64,000 bases of DNA, from NCBI GenBank assembly GCA_905147135.1, contig LR990060.1, positions 11,300,001 to 11,364,000 of the forward strand, written 5' to 3'. Both the position numbers and the translations under genes were made by a program. Shown piece after piece: positions 1 through 10,736 of the stretch (positions are counted from its first letter, which is position 1; each line of letters starts with the position of its first letter). Source of the stretch: Blastobasis lacticolella. Taxonomy: Eukaryota > Arthropoda > Insecta > Lepidoptera > Blastobasidae. Below the pieces are notes generated by a model. The model searched no databases. It saw only the letters and a program-made list of their open reading frames with translations, and had not been told where the DNA came from.

Positions 1-205
1 GAAGTCCAGACATACTTGTCTAGACTTCTCGGCTTACAAGTGATTGAAGAGCTTTTATGACCACTACTGTTTCTGTCTAGCGTCTAAGACGCTGTCCTGT
101 GCGACCATGGTCGTGCGACGAGCGGTTTTGAGGTCTTGAGGTTTTGAGGTTTGGTCGGGCGACGACCGTCGTGTGATCATGGTCGCACGACCGTTGCCAA
201 TTAGG

Positions 206-798
206 ACACTGGGTACGTTGTATTGGAGAATATTGTATTTATCTATAGTTTTTAACCATTTTAGAGGTTGTAATAAATGATTGCAAACAAATCAAACATC
301 AATTTGACTGAGTCAGTTCGTTTCATAGACGCTAGGATCAAGAATGGACGTAATTTAAATATGAAAGGTTTGCATTAAAACGGAATATAGTGCCCGTTCA
401 GATAAATATTTCGTTGTACATTTTCGTTCAACCTTTAAAAGTTATCTTTATATATATAATTCTTCTGTGAGTGTGTATGTCACTGAACTTCTCTCAAACG
501 ACTGGACCGATTTTGATGAAATTTTTTGTGTGTGTTCAAGGGGATCTGGGAATGGTTTAGATTCACAATTTTGTAAAAAAAGTTTGAAATTTTCAAATTA
601 AAGACGTGTAGACAGGACAACGTCTGTCGGGTCCGCTAGTAATTTATATTAATAAACATTTTATTTTTAAGTTTAGTATTAGAGGGCTGATATCACTGCC
701 ACAATCATACAGATTTTAAAAATAATTACCAAAATTGTAGGAGCGCTTTTGATGCTTTTTAAAACCAAATGACAATACCTACTGGAAAACTCCTCATT
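206..798 (+). mobile_element. MITE family M1, copy 1 (left end truncated, carries a Helitron-like insert)
   Basis: The sequence from CACTGGGTACGTTGTATTGG at about 206 to the terminal CTCCTCATT at about 797 matches copies at 12666-13578 and 44024-44437. The complete copies have inverted ends of the type AATGAGgAGTTTTCCAaTAG. This copy lacks its left end and is split by the 445-639 insert. No coding capacity is seen, so it is a non-autonomous DNA element of unknown superfamily. Confidence 0.65.
445..639 (+). mobile_element. Non-autonomous Helitron-like element
   Basis: The 195-bp segment starts with TC and ends with CCGCTAG, and it sits between a host A and T. A short hairpin (GACAG/CTGTC stem) lies just before the 3' end. 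These are Helitron hallmarks. It interrupts M1 DNA that is continuous in the copy near 12990, which independently fixes its limits. No Rep/helicase is present. Confidence 0.6.
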
Positions 799-989
799 AA
801 CTGCAATACTCATGTATTTATAATTTTTGGTATCACTTGTTTTAATAACCTATTCCCAACACACAAGTCAAATGTCAATCTTGTTCAAATTTGTTCTCTT
901 CCTACAATTTTGTGTTGCCAGTAGTAGTAAAAATCACCATATATCATCATTACATTATCATATATGTAATAATATATATTTATTCTTAA

Positions 990-1096
990 ATAAGCTGTTC
1001 CTAGACAGGCATGCTCTACCATCGGCCGCAGCGTCACTTACCACCAGGTGAGATGGTGATCAAATGCCTGGCTAGTCCAATTATAAAAAAAAAAAC
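990..1096 (+). mobile_element. CR1-type LINE 3' end fragment
   Basis: The segment GACAGGCATG...CGTCACTTACCACCAGGTGAGATGG ends in a poly-A run at about 1084-1096. It is the same 3' tail as the CR1-like LINE at 46199-49500 and the fragments at 11045, 29679 and 52408. It is heavily 5'-truncated. Confidence 0.6.
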
Positions 1097-1201
1097 ATTT
1101 TTTTACTAGGCAGGCAGCACACGGGCGAATGGTCCACATGGTAAATAGTAGATTTGGGAGGCCCAAGAAACGATAAAACGTTGGATTGACTTCTCTGAAT
1201 C

Positions 1202-1224
1202 GTATGTATGTATGTATGTATGTA
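1202..1224. repeat. (TATG)n microsatellite
   Basis: About six perfect tandem TATG units are visible. A TTTATTGCAATAAAA-type retroposon end follows on the minus strand at about 1226-1300. Confidence 0.9.
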
Positions 1225-1299
1225 AACTCTTTATTGCAATAAAAAAGAACTACAGTAGGTAGAAAAATATCATTTTACAAAGCAAAGGCGGGCTTATCC

Positions 1300-2555
1300 C
1301 GTTGAACTGTTTAGGGATTACTAGGACTAGGCAGGGCCGCTTAGACTAGATGATGGTACGAGTGTAAGTGACAGACAAAACTGCTTTGCACTTTAATAAT
1401 ACAACACTAGTAATGTTAGACCAGGGGCCCTATTTTTGAAAAGCTCGCCTCGATCGAACCGAACAGTTGTCAATTTTGATTTTAGACATAATGCATTTTA
1501 TGTTGATGCATGACACTGATTTTCCCTATATTTGAATCGTGTAATTTAAACAGATTGAATTATTCATGTAGAGATCAAAATAGATTTTCGAAAGGACCAA
1601 AAGGTCAACGCTGGCGCCGTGTCGCCACGTGACATCTGGTGATAACGTGACGTCGTACCAGGCAGGCGCGGTCTGTCAGGTTGACGCACCGGATACAACG
1701 CGGCCCACGCCGTAGGAATATTTTTTTTAACTTGTTTTGATTTCTGTGCTTCCCAAAGTGGCGCAACATTGCATTCTAAAAACAAGGTCATCGCTCGCCG
1801 GCAGATCAGGCAATCACCTGATGTGACGTCGTGGTATCAAGACAGCCGGGGTGTGTCGCGACTACTCGCGACGTGTCGCCCACATCCACGTGAATCATAA
1901 TGTTAGGGGCATTCCCCGGAGCTCGTAAATTTTCCTTTCACCCACATTGGGAAATTGTGTTTCTACGTCGGTTTAGAATAAGAAATATTAGTTTTAGTTT
2001 ATTTATCTATCATTGAAAATTAAATGTACATAATATAGTACTAATTGTAAGTCAATTCACAATGATATTGTCAACAACAACAAAATTGAACTCGATAAAT
2101 GTATACATATCAATGTCATTATAAATATATAAAAAATACATGAAGATACATACATAAGGTATGTGACATAAAAATTTTAAAAATTTCACATGTCAATTGA
2201 TTTAATAACTAAACAATGTCAATACAAAATGTCAAATGACGTAAATAATAAGTATGATGTCAGAATGGGAATAACAAAATATAAAATAAATGCTTATGTC
2301 ATTAATTGTTAGAATAATATGTCCCTAAACAGTTCAACCTGCAACCCGTCTCCGGGTCCTCAGCGAAAGACCTCGCTCAACATCGCTTCGCCAACAGTAT
2401 TAGGAGGCACGCCTGAGTGGCGAGGTCGTGGCGGTACCGAAATTTGACTAGAATCGCATAAAAGTACGAAACGTCACCCATCGGTCGGTCGGTTCTATTA
2501 ATGTAGGAACTATTGCGCACGTGTCATCCCCTATAATCTATAATGTCTCTCTTCT
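1300..2555. other. Intergenic sequence without a recognised gene
   Basis: No coding region is supported here. A GC-richer block at about 1600-1920 contains several ACGTGAC/GTGACGTCGT motifs and looks like decayed repeat DNA. The block at 1975-2330 is AT-rich, and 2337-2460 is another GC-richer block of unknown origin. Confidence 0.5.
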
Positions 2556-2561
2556 ATAGGC

Positions 2562-2676
2562 CTGCTGGAAGAGATTTCTTCTTAGAAATAAGTAGTGCCT
2601 GTTGTGTCGTCTTTAATTTTGTAATTTCTGTAAGTATACTTTATATTGTGTGCAATAAATTGTTAAATAAATACCT
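2562..2676 (+). mobile_element. LINE 3' UTR fragment
   Basis: The segment from TGGAAGAGATTTCTTCTTAG to GTGCAATAAATTGTTAAATA matches the reverse complement of 14697-14793 and, more weakly, 33600-33728. A conserved end with a polyadenylation-like AATAAA suggests the 3' end of a non-LTR retrotransposon, with no ORF attached. Confidence 0.5.
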
Positions 2677-3057
2677 TAATTGACTCCATTCGAAATTGAA
2701 TACAGGCAGGAGAGAACTGTATATACGTTGTTCTACTTACCATTATCTAACTATTGTATATCCGAAAAGGATAAACTGGCCCATAGGCTATTTTATTGCT
2801 ATAAAGTACTTACTTACTATAATAACCTATAGTAAGCACGTGCTAGGTACGAAAGCTCTGTGGTAGCGATAAATGAAATGACGTCACATCGTCGTTTCGA
2901 CGTGATCGGCTCGTTGCCAGTGGCGGGGTCATCCCGCGTCATCCCGCGGAGGCTCGCCGTCACTTGCACAGATATGAAGTCATACTCGGTCAATGTTGCA
3001 TCATGAATTGTCTGCCATGTGCTTGCATTTGTCGTGAACTCGTGACTAGCTTAGGTT

Positions 3058-3150
3058 AGTATTGAGACCAAGCGCAGACGACCCCGTAAAGCGGTCGAAA
3101 CGTAATGTAATGATAAGATAATAGCATTGTAATAATTTTAGTGAGAGATA
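3058..3150 (+). mobile_element. Possible Penelope-like element 3' end
   Basis: The segment CCCCGTAAAGCGGTCGAAAC followed by AT-rich sequence resembles the short hairpin and 'CGAAAC' signature common at the 3' ends of Penelope-like elements. No reverse transcriptase is attached. The call rests on this signature only. Confidence 0.3.
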
Positions 3151-4045
3151 TTCCGTTCGAATAGGAGTCGGTCGACTGGGGAAATAACCCCTCCACCTTG
3201 CAGAATACCGTAGTTAATATTTTTTTTTCAGCCGGTGAGTAAGGTCTCAAATGCTCCGTACATGGCTTTGGGAGTGGAGCCTAGCTTAGCCTTAGCTAAA
3301 GAAGTTTTAGAGGTGGGCAACTCACTGATACCCTTGTTACCGCTATGTCCATAGCAGGGATGTTACGGAGGTGGTTTTATTGGAACCGAAGTCGGAGTCG
3401 GGGTTTCTAAATTTGGTTTTTCGGAGTCGGAACCGAAATCGGAAGCGGAATCGGAGTCGGAGGCGGAGTTGGAGATGGTAGCGGAGAAGAAAGATGTGTT
3501 AAGGGCAGGCAATAAAATAAAATAGTAAAAACATTAATCAATCAGCCTCTTGAATTTCAATTAAAAAAATAATAAACCTATATCTATCATATAGGTGCCA
3601 CAAATAAAAATAATAATATTTTTTATGTCAGCAAATTAAATTAAAAACAGATAACTTTAATTGACACACCGCACAAAACAAAACAAACCATCCGTATTGC
3701 GTAACAACAAGTGAAATATGAATCGATGACAGAACGGGTGCTTTTCCCACGTGTGTGTGTCGTGTCCCCGGGCGACATGCATAAACCTGTTCGTACACGT
3801 TGACCGCAGCCGCCGCGCGTCGCCGCCGCCGCTATTGGCTATGGTTCGACCTCCGATTAAAACCTCCGATTTAAAAGTATCGGAACCGAAGTCGGAACCG
3901 GAGGTGTACGATCAATCGGAAGCTCCGACTTATCGGAGTCGGAATCGAAGCTCCGTAACATCCCTAGTCCATAGGCAGCAGTGGCCACTCTGCATTAGGT
4001 GTATTTTAGAAAATATGTGGGTATATATCGCCGCTGACTACTTAA
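3150..4045 (+). mobile_element. Retroposon family R1 copy, split by a hAT element
   Basis: The parts 3150-3354 and 3975-4045 together match the retroposon copies at 32081-32431 and 61793-62129, with shared words such as CCGTTCGAAT, GACTGGGGAA, GCCGGTGAGTAAGGT and TGTCCATAGGCAG. The middle, 3355-3966, is a hAT-type insert. No ORF is present. The family looks like a SINE or the 3' part of a LINE; complete copies are about 340 bp and end in poly-A. Confidence 0.6.
3355..3966. mobile_element. Non-autonomous hAT-type element with 8-bp TSD
   Basis: Inverted ends CAGGGATGTTACGGAG and CTCCGTAACATCCCTA bound 612 bp. The flanks are a perfect 8-bp direct repeat, GTCCATAG (3347-3354 and 3967-3974). The interior carries many GGAACCGAAGTCGGA-like repeats near both ends. 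Eight-base duplications and CAGGG-type termini are typical of hAT transposons. No transposase remains. Confidence 0.85.
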
Positions 4046-4055
4046 ACATGAACTT

Positions 4056-4222
4056 GGCAGAGTAGAATAGCACCAACCCCTTACACTTATGGGTGTCGTA
4101 CAAGTCGACTAATGTTTTCGAGGCAAAAGATCAAGAGTCTCCGTAGTCTGGAAAATGGGCAGCAGCATTTTCCATTGTTATATTTAAACACTGCGATCTC
4201 CAACCCGCCAATTCTGACAACT
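4056..4222 (+). mobile_element. RTE-tailed SINE, truncated at both ends
   Basis: Matches the middle of the SINE family best seen at 43408-43665 and 10086-10352: GGCAGAGTAGAATAGCACCA through the GATCTCCAACCCGCC segment. The 3' (GAT)n tail is missing. Confidence 0.7.
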
Positions 4223-4259
4223 CTCTTTTGTTTGAAAGGCTTATAAATGGCATTTTGTA

Positions 4260-4985
4260 GTGAATATAGAAGCCGCGGCGGACATTTAAATGATTTCGGT
4301 AACACTTCATAAATAGCTTGTTTTTATTTTGTTTCAACATCGACCCGCCATTATAGGAAAACCCTTTATTTGCATCAGCGTGGCGTATACCTGTACTTTC
4401 TTGTTTTATTTCTTGAATTTTTACAAGCTTTTATTTAACTTGCAATGTTTGTAAAGGTATAAATGTTCGGGACAAATCTTGCAATCCTAATTTGACCCAC
4501 TTTCCGGCGTTCGAGGCATATCTATAGGTATATTTGGATGACAATGCTTTAATATTGTTAGGATCAGAAATATATACAAACCATGTGTTACTTAAATCGG
4601 TATACTTATTATTAAAAGTATGGACTTTGGCAAACTTAATGATAATAAACTTATGATAAAACAATGAACGTAAGAAATAGTAAGGCTAATAAGAGTTGGT
4701 TGTCTGGTGATACAACCCCTCGGTTCACTCACAGCTAACGATCGAATGTCTCTCGCTTGCTTTTCAGCGCAGGGCCCGGCCGGCCCGCGACCACGTGACT
4801 CCTAAAGTGAGTCCGTTTCATAAGATAGCGTCATCTGTGTCGTTTGAACCGAACTATGATGGTTTGATACCATACTGCTAACAATATGGTACCACGCGAA
4901 TGTTCAAAAGGACGTGTCTCGCTCGTACGATTCAGATGTGGAATGAGCTCCCAGCCATAGTGTTACCTTTGGATTATGACATGGG
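4260..4985. other. Intergenic sequence without a recognised gene
   Basis: The short open frames here lack family features. A GC-rich patch near 4770-4800 is unexplained. No repeat boundary could be set. Confidence 0.4.
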
Positions 4986-4989
4986 ATCG

Positions 4990-5133
4990 TTCAAGAGGTA
5001 ATTTAGAGGTCGCTTCAGAGGCGGGCATCGCTTGGGTGTTGCTTATATCCATAGGCGGCGATGACCACTTTCCATGAAGTGGCCCGCTTGCCTGTTTGTC
5101 TACCGTATCACATACCTAAAAAAGAAAAAAAAA
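4990..5133 (+). mobile_element. Retroposon family R1, 3' end fragment
   Basis: TTTAGAGGTCGC...GGGCATCGCTTGGGTGTTGC...CATAGGCGGCGATGACCACT...CCGCTTGCCTGTTTG ending in A-rich sequence matches the 3' half of the R1 retroposon (compare 32290-32431). The 5' half is missing. Confidence 0.6.
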
Positions 5134-5426
5134 CATGGAACCGGTCTAATGACTTAGTCGGAAGGTGGTTATAGAAACTAATGAACGCAACAAGACAACT
5201 CCATCATGTTTAATTTAACTACCTACGATATAAAAGCATTTGAGAAATTATTATTGTGTGACTTATATCGGATTCTCATGCCACACCGCATACTAATAAT
5301 TGGCGCACAGATTAATTGGCACGGGCCTCGAATTGCGGGACCATGCGTAAGCTGTCGTGTTTTTCCACTGTCGGCGTGGGTTGCGTTGTGGACTTCCTGA
5401 GCAAAACGATTGGGTACTTCGCTTTT

Positions 5427-5492
5427 TTTTATTATACCACTAAGGTGGCAAACAAGCTTACGGCCTGCCTGATGGTAAGCAGACGGTAGTTT
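5427..5492 (-). mobile_element. Poly-A SINE 3' tail fragment
   Basis: On the minus strand it reads TACCATCAGGCAGGCCGTAAG...TTTGCCACCTTAGTGG followed by poly-A. The same tail occurs on the plus strand at 51584-51728. Confidence 0.5.
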
Positions 5493-5499
5493 TCGCAAA

Positions 5500-6778
5500 C
5501 TAATGTGATGATACCTAACCGAGAAGGTCAGGGGCTCTATTTTAATATCGCTTGCTTCGAGTCAAACAGTTTTTATTTTGGTTGTTCCGCATGAAAGCCC
5601 TGAGACCCTGTTTAATTTGACATTTATTTTACACATTCTTTTTTTTATAATTTTATTGATATTTGACTGATCTTACTGTAATTTTAGTTAACTTAATTTC
5701 TGTAATTTTTGCTATTTGCACCTGCGATCATGTGCCAACCGGCACGACATAGAGGAATTTGAATAATTTCATAACAGCTGTATATTTTCTATGTTGATGT
5801 ATAAATGAAATTCAATTGAATTGAATAGACTAGTATAGAATAGAACAGCTTCGGGGGCCGATTGGCACCCCGTCATCACCTGCCCTCTTTCCACTAGGTG
5901 CGTCAGCGCTATATGTCTATTTCTTTCATTAATTAGCCCTATCACTCGTCATCTGGACACTCACTCCTTTCACCCGCATACCTTCATTCACACAGCCCAT
6001 CCATATTTGCTTAGGGAGTTTATGTCAGGTCAGAGCAAAATGGCAGTCCAAAGTATCTGCCCACCCCACTCGTGGGACATATATTATATTGTATGTACAC
6101 AAAGATCACGTCCCTGTAGAATATTCTTTACCATGTCTAAAATTTTGAAATGAACTGGTTTATTTTTTGTTACAGGTAACATCGCTGAGGCTTTTTCTAA
6201 AGTGGGACGGTTAATCCAAGGTCGGCAACACATCACACATCCACCAACAGACCATAACAGTCCTGACAGCTGGACTTGAGCCTGCCCCACATTTGTGGAG
6301 TGCATTGGCAGGCGATGGCGCTTGGCAGCCGAGTTTAGTTGCATTAATGTTAATGTTATGTTACAATTAATGGGTTTAGCCGGGCAGTTGGAGATCATAA
6401 ATAAAATTATACCTACTTACTTATTTAAATAATACGACTTCGGTTGCAATTTACGACCGTCCATGAGCTGCGAACGTGCGACTGATACTTACTCCTGATT
6501 AATATCAGTATTGCTTCTTTATTTAACCATTTATTGTACACAATATTGTTACAAAACTATATGACATAATATACCAAACACAACGGGCCAACTTATTTCT
6601 ATAACGAAACTCTTTTCAGCAGGCGTACAGCAGACGTGTACAGCGTCGTGATAATTAATAACAGTTAAGTCGTGCACAATAGCAAAAGATGGTGCTTAAT
6701 TAAAATAAAATAGAATAAAAGCCTATACCATACGTAAATTAATACATACCCATATAACTACATTAAATAAAATACATA
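5500..6778. other. Intergenic sequence without a recognised gene
   Basis: Decayed repeat-like DNA. A TGAAATTCAATTGAATTGAA-type LINE end is near 5805, and there is low-complexity AT sequence at 6520-6780. No supported coding sequence. Confidence 0.4.
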
Positions 6779-6780
6779 TA

Positions 6781-9446
6781 GGGGAAGGTGGGGGAATTGC
6801 GGACGCTTAAGCGGAATCACAAATAAAACTCAAACCATTAATAATAATCAGTCTGTCTTTATTCATTATTAAACTATAGTTGTTTACCTATCAAATCAAC
6901 ATTAATTATTATATGAGATCAATCAACATTTATTAAATTTTAATCAAAAACAAAAACATATATGTCCGTAATTACCCTTAGCTCTCGGGGTAAATACGGA
7001 CCAGTGCTGGGTTAATTGCGGACAACATGGGGTATTTACGGACAAGGTCCCATTTCATTTGCAGAAATCACAAACGTAGCCTCTTGAAGAAGACCCAGCA
7101 CTGCAATTCTCATGTGCCCAATTCTTACATTTTGAACACATAATCCAGTCTTCGGTGGGTGGGTCACAATACTTTTCCTGGCAATAAATGCAGAAATATT
7201 CATCATTTTCTTTATCACATTCAAAATTGTTTAAGTTTCTTAAACCTTTTGGTCGTTTTTCTTTCGTGTTTTTTGGTTTCTTATTTGTAGTTTTGGTCTT
7301 TTCTTGTTCCAGGTTCTTTCTCTTTCTTTCTATTTTCTTTTCTTCTTTTTGCTCTAGGTTTACTTTTTCCGGTGTGCTAGTGAAAATAATAGAATGTTTT
7401 TTTTTAACTAATCGTTTTGTACGAGTAGGTTTTAGAGTTGGTACTTGCACTACATCACTAAGTGGTACTAAGGAAGTTGGACAAGTTTGACTTGTTATAC
7501 TTTGATTTACACCAGCTTCACTAACATCACCCACTAATGCAGACGTAGGTATTGTTTCGCTTAAATCGTCAAAGTTAGCCTCGTTATTGGAAAGTTGAAA
7601 TATTTCCTGAGATTCTACTGGATTAGAAATATTTTCATTAAAAGCATCACAAACAACTTGAGATTCATTCTGGGACTCACTTTGGCTTGAATAATTGGTA
7701 TTTGCTTGTATCTGTTGTTCAAGAGGAGACACTGATGCAAAAATATCTCCAAAACTTTCGAAAGTGTTTTTAAATTTATCTTGATCAATTGGACAAATTC
7801 CAGCAGACTTAAAGCCATTCATAGCTTTGTCAGTATTTGTGGTTCTATTAAAAGCCTTTGTATAAAGGCCTACAACATCATATGCCGTAATTTTGGTGCC
7901 TGGGTGGTTGACCATGAAGGATTCACATTCTCTGTTATATGCTGTTTTTAGTGGGCCATGGAAAGTTAAATCTAAAGGCTGCATTCTATGGGATGTGTGA
8001 GGTGGCAAAGTTAAAACATGAATAAAATTCTTGCGACAAAATTCGTGAGCTCTCAAACTAACGTGGCTTTCATGGTTGTCCAGTATTAGTAAAATAGGAT
8101 CATCTGCAGATGGTTTTGCAAATGCTTTGAAATGCTGAAGCCAATCAATGAAAATTGATTCAGTTATCCAGCCTGAGTCAGAAACACAAGCCACCATGTT
8201 ACTATTACTGTCCTTCATAAGCAGTGCATTCATTCGCTTTCTTTTGAATATGAAAAATGGGGGAATGTATGTGCCTCCAGCATTAAAACAATTTACAACC
8301 GTGGTTAAGGAGCCACGTTCTGCGCTGGTACATTTACCTACTTGTTTTAATCCTTTCGGTGCGAGAATCCTGGAGTTTCGTTGTACAGTACTAATCCCCG
8401 TTTCATCAACATTGTAGATTGAATTCGACTTAAATTGGTATTTCATCATGAGTATTTTTAAATTTTCAAAAAATATATCTGTTTCTTCTTGATTAAATGC
8501 TGTAATTCTATTTATTGAAGTAGCTTCTGGTCTTCGAAGTGATATATTGGGGTGTCTAGCCATAAAATTATAATACCAATCCATACCTGCCATTTTGGTA
8601 TCTTTATTGAAGTCATTTGCTATGTTATTAGCAGCGGCAAAATCAAATGCTATTTTTCTTAGGGTAGGAATTGTTATCCCAAAGAAGGCTTTGCAAGATT
8701 TTAAAATGAATTCAACCAGTTCATTTTCTTGAGATTCATTGAAAACTGACTTCTTTCCTCTTTTTGGCATGGTACTAACACAGACTTTTTTCACTTGATC
8801 AAAAAGGGTCGCTCTGGGAATGCCATACTTCTCTGCCGCCTGTCGAAAAGGAGTCTTTTTCTCTTTAATTTCTTGCACAGCTCTTTGTAAAGTTTCAATA
8901 GTGTAAGCTGGTCCTTTTTTCTTAATATATTTTCGAGGCATCTGGAATAAAGAAATACTATGGGTTTTGATAAATAATGGGGTAGTTACAAAAAAGAATA
9001 TGAAAATAATAGATTTCGATAAATAATGGGGTAATTACGGACGTCCGTATTTACCCCTGGCCATTTGTCCGCAATTGACCCAAACGAGTTAGAAAAAGTA
9101 CAACAACAAAATTTTTAGGTTAACAAAATTTATCCTTGCAAACGGATCTGCTATTCACTCGTCATTAACTTTGCAATCGATAGAAAATATGACTTTTTAC
9201 TGACACTTATTCTTTTTTAATAACACTCAAAATAATAAATATCAAAAATTACATCAAAATCACAAAAAAAATTAAATTTCAATTACCTTGAAACGTGCGC
9301 GCAGCCGTCTGTCGGGAATGTTTGGTGGGCACTAAAGATGGCGAAACGTAACGCGTGATCGCGGCGGCGGGACGCGGGCGGCAGGGATGGAGTAGATACA
9401 TGTTAGTCCGTATTTACCCCGCGTCCGCAATTCCCCCATCGTCCCC
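6781..9446 (-). mobile_element. Complete pogo-type DNA transposon
   Basis: The 2666-bp element is flanked by TA at 6779-6780 and 9447-9448. Its ends match in inverted orientation over about 25 bp with two mismatches (GGGGAAGGTGGGGGAATTGC at the left; the right end reads GGGGACGATGGGGGAATTGC when reversed). Subterminal copies of GGGGTAAATACGGA and ATTGCGGAC recur inside both ends and are candidate transposase-binding sites. It encloses one intact transposase ORF on the minus strand. A TA target and this transposase family fit the Tc1/mariner-pogo superfamily. The intact ORF and well-matched ends suggest a recent, possibly active copy. Confidence 0.9.
7055..8941 (-). CDS. Pogo/Tigger-like transposase with C-terminal PHD-type zinc finger (628 aa)
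   Basis: An uninterrupted 628-aa protein that should bind the element's ends and catalyse cut-and-paste transposition in the nucleus. In order: a basic N-terminus and psq-type helix-turn-helix at about residues 12-55; a CENP-B-like second DNA-binding region at about 65-140; a DDE catalytic domain at about 165-385. The visible catalytic motifs are NVDETG (Asp179), LDNHESH (Asp288) and QPLD (Asp324), with 35 residues between the second and third Asp. A serine-rich linker and a Lys/Arg-rich stretch, a likely nuclear signal, come next. Residues 583-627 form a Cys4-His-Cys3 cluster of PHD type (FCIYC, MCSKC, WAHENC, CDFC). The start Met lies 505 bp inside the right end. All three catalytic Asp residues are present, so activity is plausible. 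The PHD finger may read chromatin, which is inference. Confidence 0.92.
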   Translation of the reverse strand: MPRKYIKKKGPAYTIETLQRAVQEIKEKKTPFRQAAEKYGIPRATLFDQVKKVCVSTMPKRGKKSVFNESQENELVEFILKSCKAFFGITIPTLRKIAFDFAAANNIANDFNKDTKMAGMDWYYNFMARHPNISLRRPEATSINRITAFNQEETDIFFENLKILMMKYQFKSNSIYNVDETGISTVQRNSRILAPKGLKQVGKCTSAERGSLTTVVNCFNAGGTYIPPFFIFKRKRMNALLMKDSNSNMVACVSDSGWITESIFIDWLQHFKAFAKPSADDPILLILDNHESHVSLRAHEFCRKNFIHVLTLPPHTSHRMQPLDLTFHGPLKTAYNRECESFMVNHPGTKITAYDVVGLYTKAFNRTTNTDKAMNGFKSAGICPIDQDKFKNTFESFGDIFASVSPLEQQIQANTNYSSQSESQNESQVVCDAFNENISNPVESQEIFQLSNNEANFDDLSETIPTSALVGDVSEAGVNQSITSQTCPTSLVPLSDVVQVPTLKPTRTKRLVKKKHSIIFTSTPEKVNLEQKEEKKIERKRKNLEQEKTKTTNKKPKNTKEKRPKGLRNLNNFECDKENDEYFCIYCQEKYCDPPTEDWIMCSKCKNWAHENCSAGSSSRGYVCDFCK

Positions 9447-9449
9447 TAT

Positions 9450-10085
9450 ACATACATTCAAATACATACATACATATATTAGAGAGATAGGAAAGTATCC
9501 TGAAGATGAAAATGGATGTGCTATCCCGTATATCTTTGTTGATCGAAGGCTTCCATTAACATAGGTGAGGTCATGTCTTTTCCCGCAATTACTATCACCG
9601 AGGGCTATAATGTGCGCTTGTTTGCCACATTAGTTGTGTAAAAATACAGACTGAGGTGATATCTATTTTTAGACATGACCACGTACCTTTCCTTGTGAGC
9701 TGGCGCTAACTGCGCTCAAGTGTTCAGTGTTCCGAAGGAATGATGCACTAAATATGGTTACATTTGTGTTGTTCATATCAGTTCATATTTCATAACCAAA
9801 GTAGATTTGGGGAATTTCGGAGGAGAGCAATTTTGGGGAATTTTCTTTAGGTTTTATAAGCCAAACATAGTATTCTATTGTGCTCATAGCATACATAACC
9901 TTGTGTCATTCCAAAACTCCAAATGCAATGACTTGACAGTTTTCCTTTGATCCCAATAATTATATTGCCAGTCACTAGTCCCATTTTTAAACTCGCACAA
10001 AATAAGACTGGTGTTATAAGTTGGACATGAGTATCTGTGTTTCTGTGTCTTTGTGGCTTTGAATATCTGTATGTGTCATCGTAGC
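9450..10085. other. Intergenic sequence without a recognised gene
   Basis: The right flank of the pogo element begins with ACATAC-type low-complexity sequence. No gene or defined repeat was recognised. Confidence 0.4.
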
Positions 10086-10352
10086 TCTGGCCGTGTGGTG
10101 TCCGGCAGAGTAGAATAGCACCAACCCCTTACACTCGTGGGTGTCGTACGAGGCGACTAATGTTTTCGAGGCAAAAGATCTAGAGTCTCCGTAGACTGGA
10201 AAATGGGCAGCAGCGTTTTCCATTATTATACTTATAACACTGCGATCTCCAACCTGCCTGCCGAGCGTAGATATAATGGCAATAACCTCCCCTTTCGCGG
10301 GAGAGGCCCTTAGTCCTGCAGTGGACTGTAATGGGCTGTGATGATGATAATG
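10086..10352 (+). mobile_element. RTE-tailed SINE, near full length
   Basis: Runs from GGCCGTGTGGTGTCCGGCAG to a GATGATGATAATGAT tail and matches 43408-43665, whose ends are fixed by a 12-bp TSD. The end CAGTGGACTGTAATGGGCTG plus (GAT)n resembles the RTE LINE tail seen at 28058 and 58535, which suggests mobilisation by RTE machinery. Confidence 0.8.
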
Positions 10353-10736
10353 ATCATAGCTCCCGTACGGATAGACTGCAATGCGATGGGATGGGGTTTT
10401 CTCTATTTGAAAGCCACTTAATCGAGAAGGTTCTTAGTTCAGAAAATATTTGGGCTTAAGTGAATTTAGTCGGGATTATCCGAGTTTTTCTGTCGGTTAG
10501 GTTATGGTACTACTGGGATTATGTTATCTTATTGTTTCATTTTGACGTTTAGAAGTGAAAATTTCCTTCACTACACACTTTATCAGTACATACCCTAATC
10601 CCACACAGTGGCGAGCTTATCGTGAGAAATATTTACATTGCGTGAAACTCAGCTGTTCCAAAAACCGGTTCTCACGTTCAAGGTGATGCTCTAAATAAAT
10701 ACAGCTGCCAACTGAGAGCGAACGCTGTTATATAAT

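Noticed and set aside
3345..3974. Expanded Glu/Ser repeat protein encoded by the GGAGTCGG repeats
   Set aside because: The repeats are sub-terminal arrays of a hAT-type element with defined ends and TSD; no long frame crosses them.
7188..7490. 100-aa Phe/Ser-rich plus-strand frame
   Set aside because: It is antisense to the Lys/Glu-rich linker of the pogo transposase.
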